This document shows, in pieces, positions 53,864-61,586 of a DNA stretch of 64,000 nucleotides. The position numbers and the translations under genes are program-made. Position 1 is the stretch's first letter. Each line of letters starts with the position of its first letter. This DNA comes from Oceaniferula marina (GTDB lineage: Bacteria > Verrucomicrobiota > Verrucomicrobiia > Verrucomicrobiales > Akkermansiaceae), in NCBI RefSeq assembly GCF_013391475.1, contig NZ_JACBAZ010000009.1:1-64000 (forward strand). The letters run 5' to 3'. Under the pieces are notes generated by a model. It was given only the letters and a program-made list of their open reading frames with translations, made no database searches and was not told the origin of the DNA.

Positions 53864-55060
53864 TTAGGATTCGAGGAAGGTCTTCATGCGACCAATCCCT
53901 TCTTCAATCTGGTCGATATCGATTCCGGAATAAGCGAAGCGAATGTAACGCTCGGTTTCCCCCTCAAGCTGACGTCCAAAGTGGAGGCGGGTGCAGAAGG
54001 ACACTCCGGTCGCTTCAAGCACAGCCTTACGGAATACATCGTAATCCGTGAAGCCCTTGTTCGCCATCGCTCCTGTGACGTTCGGGAACAAATAGAAGGT
54101 GGATGCGGGTGTCACACAATGAATTCCCTCGATCTGGTTCAAAGCATTGATCGCGGCATCACGGCGGCCTTTCAGCACATCGAGAAGGCCCATGACCTCT
54201 GTCTGGTCACCGGTCAATCCGTCCAATGCTCCATACTGGTTGAAGTGGTTCGAGCATGACTCGTCATTGACGTTGAGCTTGGCAATCACCGAAATGACAT
54301 TCTCAGGCCCAACCGCAGCACCGAGGCGCCAACCGGTCATCGCAAACTTCTTGGAGAAGGTGTAAAGAATCACACAGCGCTCCTGCATACCTGGCAGACT
54401 GACAAACGACTGGCTCTTTCCTGAGTAACGAATCTCGAAGTAGGCCTCGTCACAAAGCACCATCAGATCGTGCTCCCGCACGATTTCGGCAAGGCGCTTG
54501 AACTCTTCAGGGCTGGCTTCTGCACCAATCGGGTTCTGCAGATCGTTGAGAATCAGGATCTTGGTTTTCGGTGTGATTGAATTTTCAATGGCATCGATAT
54601 CAATCGCAAACCCTCCTTCGTTCTCCTTGTATCCATAAGGAAGAGCCGTGCCACCATAGTATTCAATCTGGGACTCATAGATCGGGTATCCCGGGTTGGG
54701 GTAAAGCACCTCGTCCCCTGGGTTCATCACTGCCTGAATAAACTTGGTGATCACCGGCTTACCACCAGGCTGAACCGCCACGTTTTCCATCCCGTATTTC
54801 ACCCCGTGTGAGTTGCTGATATTTTCCGCAAGTGCTTCACGAAGCTGTGGAATTCCGGCATTCGGACAATAACCGGTTTTCCCGTCACGCATGGCTTTCA
54901 CCGCGCCTTCAACCACCGTCGAAGGTGTGGGTAAATTCATGTCACCCAAGTGAAAGGGATAGACATGATTTCCTTTCGCTGCAAAGGCAGCAGCCTCGGC
55001 TGAAACAGCAAAGGCCGTTTCCGTTCCAAGACAGTCGATTCTATTTGCAATATTCATCAT
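53864..55060 (-). CDS. Class I/II aminotransferase
   Basis: A PLP enzyme of 398 residues. The PLP Lys is in YTFSKKFAMTGWRLG near 234-239, with NDLQNPIGAEASPEEFKR and LCDEAYFEI giving the Asn/Pro and Asp/Tyr cofactor contacts, and a C-terminal Arg (RYIRFAYSG) that binds the substrate carboxylate. It lies upstream on the transcript order after the hydroxypyruvate reductase gene (35-base gap). This suggests that it may produce hydroxypyruvate from serine, but the sequence alone does not distinguish this from an aspartate or diaminopimelate activity. Confidence 0.9.
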   Translation of the reverse strand: MMNIANRIDCLGTETAFAVSAEAAAFAAKGNHVYPFHLGDMNLPTPSTVVEGAVKAMRDGKTGYCPNAGIPQLREALAENISNSHGVKYGMENVAVQPGGKPVITKFIQAVMNPGDEVLYPNPGYPIYESQIEYYGGTALPYGYKENEGGFAIDIDAIENSITPKTKILILNDLQNPIGAEASPEEFKRLAEIVREHDLMVLCDEAYFEIRYSGKSQSFVSLPGMQERCVILYTFSKKFAMTGWRLGAAVGPENVISVIAKLNVNDESCSNHFNQYGALDGLTGDQTEVMGLLDVLKGRRDAAINALNQIEGIHCVTPASTFYLFPNVTGAMANKGFTDYDVFRKAVLEATGVSFCTRLHFGRQLEGETERYIRFAYSGIDIDQIEEGIGRMKTFLES

Positions 55061-55094
55061 AATTCTAGTGGGTTCAATGGTTGTGATTGATCAA

Positions 55095-56228
55095 TTAGGA
55101 AATACCTACTTCCGAGGCGTTCACGATGTTTGGCATCGCCTGTGGAATATCCCCCTCGAGGAATGGCAGCACATCGGCACCATCCCAAAGCGAATACCCT
55201 TGCAGCAGGCCAGCAACGTTAGAGGCAGCCAAAGAGGCCATACCTTCACGAGTCCAAACAGTCGCGGATGCAATGTGGGGAACAATCACCACATTATCGA
55301 GATCCGCCAGTCCCGGGGCCATGGCTGGCTCTTCTTCAAAAACGTCGAGCCCAACCCGGAAGTCAGGGTTCTTCTGACAGTGTGCCACCAACGCATTCTC
55401 ATCAATGATCGGACCACGGGCCGAGTTCACCAGAATGGCATCCTTCTTCATCAGGTTCAGGCGCTCTTCATTGATCAGGTGCTTGGTGTTTTCATCGAGC
55501 ACCGTGTGCAAACTAACCAAGTCGGAAACCTTCAACAGTTCTTCAATGCTGTCCACACGCTGACAGGTCACAGCAGGCTCACCATGCTTCTCCAACAAGG
55601 CACCATAGTCAGCCACATAATCTTCCAGAGATTCATTCTGATAGAGATCATAATACACCAGGTTCATCTTATGCCCCTCCACCATCATGCGGGCATAGGC
55701 GGCACCAATACGACCTGCACCAATGATACCTACCGTCTTGCCGTGGAACAGCTGCCCCATGAACAACTGTGGCAACCAACCGTGGAACTGACCGCTGCGC
55801 ATAAATTGATCCGACTCCACAATGCGGCGTGATGCGGCAAAGGTGAGAGCGATTGCCAGCTCGGCAGTGGTCTCGGTCAACACGCCCGGAGTGTTTCCCA
55901 CGGGGAGACCCAACTCATTCGCGGCAGCGACGTCCACGTTGTTAAAACCTACCGCGTAGTTACTGTAGGCCGTGCCTCCGGCCGCTTTCAAGGCACCAAG
56001 CGTATCCGTGTCCCAGGCCTCGGTCAACTGACCGATCGCACCGTCACACTGGTCCCCAATCAACGCGATGATCTCTTCCTTGCTGAGGATCTCAGTCCCC
56101 GGCATGATTTCAATCCGGCAATCCGCGGCAGTCAGAATATCCTGCCAATGCGTTCCGGGTAATTCTTTCGTCACGACGACCCGCTTGGAGCCTTCGGGAT
56201 TGACAACAATAGGAGTAATATCAGCCAT
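55095..56228 (-). CDS. Hydroxypyruvate reductase, plant peroxisomal HPR1-like
   Basis: An NAD(P)H-dependent 2-hydroxyacid dehydrogenase of 377 residues. The NAD motif GIIGAGRIGAAYARMM is near 165-180, with the catalytic Arg in NSARGPIID, Glu in DVFEEEP and His in VPHIAS. Segments such as NTPGVLTETTAELA and YARMMVEGHKMNLVYYDLYQ closely match the HPR1 of plant photorespiration, more than bacterial SerA or GhrA, as far as I can judge from memory. The start at 56228 (MADITPIVV) is preferred to 56258. It would reduce hydroxypyruvate to D-glycerate. Confidence 0.88.
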   Translation of the reverse strand: MADITPIVVNPEGSKRVVVTKELPGTHWQDILTAADCRIEIMPGTEILSKEEIIALIGDQCDGAIGQLTEAWDTDTLGALKAAGGTAYSNYAVGFNNVDVAAANELGLPVGNTPGVLTETTAELAIALTFAASRRIVESDQFMRSGQFHGWLPQLFMGQLFHGKTVGIIGAGRIGAAYARMMVEGHKMNLVYYDLYQNESLEDYVADYGALLEKHGEPAVTCQRVDSIEELLKVSDLVSLHTVLDENTKHLINEERLNLMKKDAILVNSARGPIIDENALVAHCQKNPDFRVGLDVFEEEPAMAPGLADLDNVVIVPHIASATVWTREGMASLAASNVAGLLQGYSLWDGADVLPFLEGDIPQAMPNIVNASEVGIS

Positions 56229-56385
56229 GCTGCGGACGCTACTACTGACGTCCTGCAAGCCAAGAGAAAATTAGCGAGTACAGGCGAATCCAGAGATTAT
56301 GCTCATCATTCCGCAGAATACGCAAAAAAACCTGTATCCCTTCTAAACAAGCTACTTAGAACTTGCCCACATTCCTTGTCAATGC

Positions 56386-57288
56386 CTACGAACTCAAGCC
56401 GGTTCCGGACTCGATTATATGCTCTGCCGACAACTCAAATAGCACATCAGCACGCCCCGGCATCTCATCAAACATCCACCGGGTCAAACGCTCGTAATGC
56501 ATGATAAATCGCTCCAGTTGCTCCACACTCATCAGTCCACTCAGATCGGCTCCCACCTCGGAGGCCTTGGACGCCCTCAGTTTGTCCTCCTGCTCACCAC
56601 GCCAATGATGCACACATTCAAAATCAGGAGCCTTGATCATCACCAGACGATCCAGCAACGCAAATAAGTCAACGTATTCCGACTGCAACCGCTCGTTCAC
56701 AAATCCCCGCCATGCGCCATCCGCATCTTCCTTTTCTTCCAAAACATTGATCGCTTTCGGCAAAGCCTCCGGCGGCTCAGCCACAGCACCAATACACCAG
56801 CCTTCAAACAGAATCACATCCACAGCCTCAGAGGGAACCGTCCATTCACTCTCCGGGCGCCGATCATCAGACGCCTTGTCAAACGAAGGAACCGGAACCA
56901 GTTTTCCCGCCATAAGATCCTGGATCACCTGCATCCCCAGCGTGGTATCGTGGGTTCCCGGCACTCCGCGCGTCGCGAGTAAAGGATGAATCTGCTGCGC
57001 CAACTCGGCACGCACGGCCTTGGTCTGATAGATATCATCAATGGAAATCACGGCACAGCAACACCCACACTCTTCCTGCAATGCCGTTGCCAGCACCTTG
57101 GACATCGTTGACTTCCCCGTCCCCTGGGCCCCATTGACGCCCACCACAAGCACTCCTCCCTTCTCACGCTGCCATTGCTGAATCTTTTTTGCCAAGGGCA
57201 CATAATACCCCATGGCATTTCCAACAAACGACGAGGGCAATCGCTCCTCCTGCATAATCTGGCTCAGCCAGCGTGGTACATCAGACAT
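56386..57288 (-). CDS. D-glycerate 3-kinase, plant GLYK-type
   Basis: A P-loop kinase of 300 residues. Walker A GAQGTGKST is near 53-61, SIDDIYQTK carries the conserved Asp pair, TRGVPGTHDTTLG is the family's GxxGTHD motif, VILFEGWCIG is near 160, and WRGEQE with a Met/Arg-rich end follows. The order matches plant glycerate kinase and yeast/E. coli relatives in the same family. It would phosphorylate D-glycerate to 3-phosphoglycerate, the step after hydroxypyruvate reductase, whose gene is next on the same strand. Confidence 0.87.
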   Translation of the reverse strand: MSDVPRWLSQIMQEERLPSSFVGNAMGYYVPLAKKIQQWQREKGGVLVVGVNGAQGTGKSTMSKVLATALQEECGCCCAVISIDDIYQTKAVRAELAQQIHPLLATRGVPGTHDTTLGMQVIQDLMAGKLVPVPSFDKASDDRRPESEWTVPSEAVDVILFEGWCIGAVAEPPEALPKAINVLEEKEDADGAWRGFVNERLQSEYVDLFALLDRLVMIKAPDFECVHHWRGEQEDKLRASKASEVGADLSGLMSVEQLERFIMHYERLTRWMFDEMPGRADVLFELSAEHIIESGTGLSS

Positions 57289-57404
57289 AGCTCTATTCTC
57301 AAGGTGAACTTGCCGACCAAGCTAGTGAGGAATCCAGGAATGTCAATCTCGGCTAGACCACATCCAGTCTGGCAAGCGATCAACCCAAACGACAAATTTC
57401 CGGA

Positions 57405-58289
57405 TCAATACCTGACGGCCAGAACAGAGACCTTGGCGTCATGCATCATGCGCTCCGCATTGGTCCCGAGAAATAGACTGGTTAGTTTAGAATGCTGCCG
57501 GGTTCCAAGCACGGCCAAGTCCGCCCCGACATCCTCGAGATGACAGGTCATTTCGACAGACGGCACTGTGGATTCCAAAATCACCGTCGAGTACTTCACA
57601 GCTTCAAGCTGCGACGATAGCGGGATCAGAGTCCGGTTTAATGTTTCCTGCGACCTGTGACGCATCCGCTCAGGGTAGCTCATGTCGTCATCAGCAGCAT
57701 CCTCAAGCACCTCTCCCCATAAATCTTGCTTCGGCGGATAAATCACATGAAGAATTTCCAGTGTCGCGCCATGGAGCACGGCAATCTCAATCGCCTTTTC
57801 TACCACACGCTCGGATGTCGGTGAACAATCCGTACAAACCACAATCTTCTTGAAATTGCCGCTCTGCCAATTTCGCACCACCAAAACATCCGAGGGAACA
57901 AAACGTAAGCAACTCGAAGCCGTCGTTCCGAGATGGCCCTTGCTCATGTCATTGGCCGCAACCACCAACACCGAAGCCCCACGGTCACTGACCACCCGAG
58001 CCAATTGGTCCGCCGGCCTACCCACACACACAATCTGCTCGACCTCAGCATCTGGAGCTTCCTTTGCGATGAACGCACTCAACTGCTCCCTGGACTGCTC
58101 AATCAAATCATCCTGCGAGAACGACTCGTCCTTATGCCCCGCCCAATGCTGCAAATGACTCGAACTTAAAACATGAACCGCCACCACCGAACCTCCCCGC
58201 AACGTGCCTGCGTGCACCGCCTTGCGAAGTGCCTTGGCTGATGATGCTGAATAATCAATACCGACAACGATGGATGGGCTTGGGTTCAT
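57405..58289 (-). CDS. Tandem-domain universal stress protein
   Basis: A protein of 294 residues with two UspA domains (about 4-143 and 147-294), each of the alpha/beta Rossmann-like fold. The first begins VVGIDYSASSAKAL, the second IVVCTDCSPTSERVV. The ATP-binding motif G-x2-G-x9-G is incomplete: the second domain has GTRQHSKLTSLFLGTNAE where the second Gly is Gln, so nucleotide binding may be weak. The neighbour on the opposite strand is a P-type ATPase, a pairing known from the Mycobacterium tuberculosis Rv1996-ctpF region. Confidence 0.9.
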   Translation of the reverse strand: MNPSPSIVVGIDYSASSAKALRKAVHAGTLRGGSVVAVHVLSSSHLQHWAGHKDESFSQDDLIEQSREQLSAFIAKEAPDAEVEQIVCVGRPADQLARVVSDRGASVLVVAANDMSKGHLGTTASSCLRFVPSDVLVVRNWQSGNFKKIVVCTDCSPTSERVVEKAIEIAVLHGATLEILHVIYPPKQDLWGEVLEDAADDDMSYPERMRHRSQETLNRTLIPLSSQLEAVKYSTVILESTVPSVEMTCHLEDVGADLAVLGTRQHSKLTSLFLGTNAERMMHDAKVSVLAVRY

Positions 58290-58552
58290 GATCTGTGTGG
58301 TGATGGTTTAAAATCAGGTGATCAGCATCCACTCCATAGATGATCCTTTCACCCACTAATACATCCACTACATACGAGCAACAGTCAAGAGACATCATCC
58401 AAGGCGTAGGAAAGCGGCCCATCAAAGATGATTTTTTGAAGACACCCTCGCCAATATGGGCTAGATTGACCCAAATTTATTTTTTCAGGCTCCGATTTCA
58501 GACGCCATCATATTCCGTTCCGACCTCATGATGAAACCAAACCAGCAAGGCC
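58290..58552. other. Divergent promoter region, usp and ctpF-like genes
   Basis: No frame is supported. It separates two divergent genes, so it should hold both promoters; I could not pick a clear -35/-10 pair. Confidence 0.4.
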
Positions 58553-61279
58553 ATGAACACTCCGGACTCCATTCACTGGCACGCTACACCGGTCGGAGAG
58601 GTCTCTGCACTTCTGGAATCCTCATCTACAACGGGTCTAAGTGAGGAAACAGTCCTCACCCGGCTTGAACAATTTGGGCCCAACCGAATATCAGAAAGCA
58701 AAGGCAGCAGCGAATGGAAGCGCTTTTTCTTACAGTTTCACCAAGCCCTGATCTACATTCTGCTCGCTGCGACCGGCATCACCATGGCTCTCGGCGAATG
58801 GGTGGATGCTTCGGTCATTTTTGGCGTTGTGTTGATCAATGCCATCATCGGATATCTTCAGGAGGCCAAAGCTGAAAAAGCGATCAACGAGCTTGCCAAC
58901 ATGCTGCTCACCGAGGCCACGGTCCGTCGCGATGGTCAAAAGCGACGCATCCCCTCCACCGAGCTTGTCCCCGGTGATGTGGTGCTTCTGCAATCCGGCG
59001 ACCGGGTTCCGGCCGACCTCCGCTTGATGCAGCTACGGAATCTTCAAATAGAAGAGGCGGCCCTGACCGGAGAATCCGTTCCCGTCGAAAAACAATGCTG
59101 CCACTTGGCTGCAGATACCATGCTTGCAGAGCGAAGCAACCAGGCATTCACTGGCACCCTCGTCACCTATGGTCAGGGAGAAGGGTTCGTTACCGCCACC
59201 GGAGACCAAACGGAGATGGGACGGATCGCCGAACTCATCCACAGCGCGGATCCCTTGCAAACCCCACTCACTCGGAAAATCACCCAGTTCAGCCGCCTAC
59301 TACTTTACGTGATTCTCGGCCTGGCTGCAATGACCTTCATCATCGGAATTGCTCGAGGGGAATCATGGGTCGACATGTTCATGGCCGCTGTCGCTCTGGC
59401 CGTGGGAGCCATCCCCGAAGGCCTGCCCGCAGCTCTCACCATCACATTGGCCATCGGAGTCTCCCGTATGGCCAAACGACGCGCCATCATCCGCAAACTG
59501 CCAGCCGTCGAAACCCTGGGAAGCACCACCGTCATCTGCTCCGACAAAACAGGCACCCTGACCCAGAACCAAATGACCGTGCAGGAAATCCATGCAGGCG
59601 GCAGGGTCTACCATGTCACTGGCAGCGGCTACGAAACCGAAGGCTCCATCCACTACGAAGAAACCCCGGTGATGATCGGAGAAAATGTCGCCTTAGTCGA
59701 AACCCTCGGCGCAGGATTGCTCTGTAATGATTCATGTCTGGTGCATCATCCTGAGGGCCAGACAAGCGTCCAGGGAGACCCGACCGAGGCCGCATTGATC
59801 GTCGCCGCGCAAAAAGCAGGTCTCACCGATGAAGAGATGCATGGCCGGCTCCCACGGATCGAAACCATCCCCTTCGAGTCTGAATACCAATACATGGCCA
59901 CCTTGCACGGTAAACAAGAGGACCCCAAAATCATCTATATCAAAGGCTCCGTGGAAGCTGTGATGGAACGCTGCACCCACGCACTCGACACCACCGGAAA
60001 TCTCATTCCACTGAACCGAGCCCGTCAAACCCAATGTGCCGAAGACATGGCATCCCGCGGCCTACGCGTGCTCGCATTTGCCAGGAGAGAAATGCCGGGG
60101 TCACACCATCGCCTGGAACACGGCCACATTTCCAAAGAGCTCACCTTCCTGGGCCTGCAAGGTAAACTCGACCCCCCGCGACCCGAAGCCATCGCCGCGG
60201 TCGCCCAATGCCAGTCAGCAGGCATCAAAGTAAAGATGATCACCGGAGACCACGCGCTAACAGCCAAAGCGGTCGCACAGCAAATTGGACTCGACACTTC
60301 TACCCCTGCACTTACCGGGCGCGAACTCGAACAACTCAGCGATGAAGAACTAGCCGACGTCGCGGAACAAACCTCCGTCTTTGCCCGCGTGGCCCCCAAA
60401 CAAAAATTGCGTTTAGTCAAGGCTTTGCAATCCCATCACCACATCGTAGCCATGACCGGCGACGGAGTAAACGATGCCCCCGCTTTAAAGCAAGCCGACA
60501 TTGGCACCGCCATGGGGATCACCGGCACCGATGTATCCAAAGAAGCCGCCGACATGATCCTCACGGATGATAACTTTGCCTCGATCGAGGCCGCCGTGGA
60601 AGAAGGCCGCAGCGTTTTTGACAACCTGACCAAATTCATCGTCTGGACACTGCCCACCAACTTTGGCGAGGGGCTGGTCATTCTGGCAGCGATCCTCACC
60701 GGCACCACCCTACCCATCGTCCCCGTGCAAATCCTCTGGATCAACATGACCACCGCCATCCTGTTAGGTCTCATGCTCGTTTTTGAACCCAAGGAAAAAG
60801 ACATGATGGATCGCCCGCCCCGCGATCCCATGATGCCGATCCTGACACGCACTTTACAGCTCAGAATCTTCCTTGTTGCCCTCATCATGCTGGCCGGATG
60901 TTTTTCTCTCTTCACATGGGAGCTCGACCGCGGTGCCAGCGTAGCAGAAGCCCGAACCGCAGCCGTCAACGTCTTTGTCATGGTTGAAATGTTCTACCTC
61001 TACAACTGCCGCAGTTTCTCCCGCTCAATTTTCGCCATCGGGTTCTTCTCCAACAAATGGATCATTATCGGCTCACTCATCATGATCGTTCTGCAACTGC
61101 TCATCACCTACTCCCCCGCCATGAACACCCTCTTCCACACCGCCCCCATCGGTCTGGATGTCTGGTGGAGAATTCTCGCCATCGCCACCATCGCCTACCT
61201 CGCTGTAGGCATCGAAAAATGGATCACCGACCGAACACACAGAAGCAAAGGGCCCATTGGGAGTTCACCATTAGAGTAA
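58553..61279 (+). CDS. P-type cation-transporting ATPase, CtpF-like
   Basis: A P2-type ATPase of 908 residues with all core motifs: TGES near 171 (actuator domain), PEGLP in helix 4 near 285, SDKTGTLT with the phosphorylated Asp near 330, KGSVEAVMER in the nucleotide domain and TGDGVNDAPAL near 634. Helix 6 reads LWINMTTAILLGLMLVFEP, with Thr where calcium pumps such as SERCA have Asp (NxxTD), as in the CtpF family. So the ion-binding site differs from classical Ca2+ pumps; the ion cannot be fixed from the sequence. The universal stress gene is divergent upstream. Confidence 0.93.
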   Translation: MNTPDSIHWHATPVGEVSALLESSSTTGLSEETVLTRLEQFGPNRISESKGSSEWKRFFLQFHQALIYILLAATGITMALGEWVDASVIFGVVLINAIIGYLQEAKAEKAINELANMLLTEATVRRDGQKRRIPSTELVPGDVVLLQSGDRVPADLRLMQLRNLQIEEAALTGESVPVEKQCCHLAADTMLAERSNQAFTGTLVTYGQGEGFVTATGDQTEMGRIAELIHSADPLQTPLTRKITQFSRLLLYVILGLAAMTFIIGIARGESWVDMFMAAVALAVGAIPEGLPAALTITLAIGVSRMAKRRAIIRKLPAVETLGSTTVICSDKTGTLTQNQMTVQEIHAGGRVYHVTGSGYETEGSIHYEETPVMIGENVALVETLGAGLLCNDSCLVHHPEGQTSVQGDPTEAALIVAAQKAGLTDEEMHGRLPRIETIPFESEYQYMATLHGKQEDPKIIYIKGSVEAVMERCTHALDTTGNLIPLNRARQTQCAEDMASRGLRVLAFARREMPGSHHRLEHGHISKELTFLGLQGKLDPPRPEAIAAVAQCQSAGIKVKMITGDHALTAKAVAQQIGLDTSTPALTGRELEQLSDEELADVAEQTSVFARVAPKQKLRLVKALQSHHHIVAMTGDGVNDAPALKQADIGTAMGITGTDVSKEAADMILTDDNFASIEAAVEEGRSVFDNLTKFIVWTLPTNFGEGLVILAAILTGTTLPIVPVQILWINMTTAILLGLMLVFEPKEKDMMDRPPRDPMMPILTRTLQLRIFLVALIMLAGCFSLFTWELDRGASVAEARTAAVNVFVMVEMFYLYNCRSFSRSIFAIGFFSNKWIIIGSLIMIVLQLLITYSPAMNTLFHTAPIGLDVWWRILAIATIAYLAVGIEKWITDRTHRSKGPIGSSPLE

Positions 61280-61586
61280 AGAAACGAACGTTCACTAACA
61301 AAACCCACTCTCCCTTTCTTCTTCACGTTGGTAGTTAATGGCTTCTTTTCCATGGGTCTTGACGGCTTTGAACCCATGATGCATTTCCTCACCCGTTTTT
61401 TATTTTTTCGCCTCTAGGCGGAGAAACAGATCACCGTTTCCTACGGGGACCTCCAAGAACGAAGCTCTTCAGCTTATTTTTGATACAACATTCACCCAAT
61501 TTGCTACATTTTAGAGATGCCCATGGTATATATCACACCTTAACATAAAATCTATGGTTCATGCCTTCCCTTCTATTGCAAAGCAA
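61280..61586. other. Intergenic interval
   Basis: No gene is seen. It contains no strong terminator; the stretch TCGCCTCTAGGCGGAGA near 61407-61423 can form a small hairpin. The promoter of the next gene should lie near 61490-61550 but no clear boxes are assigned. Confidence 0.4.
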
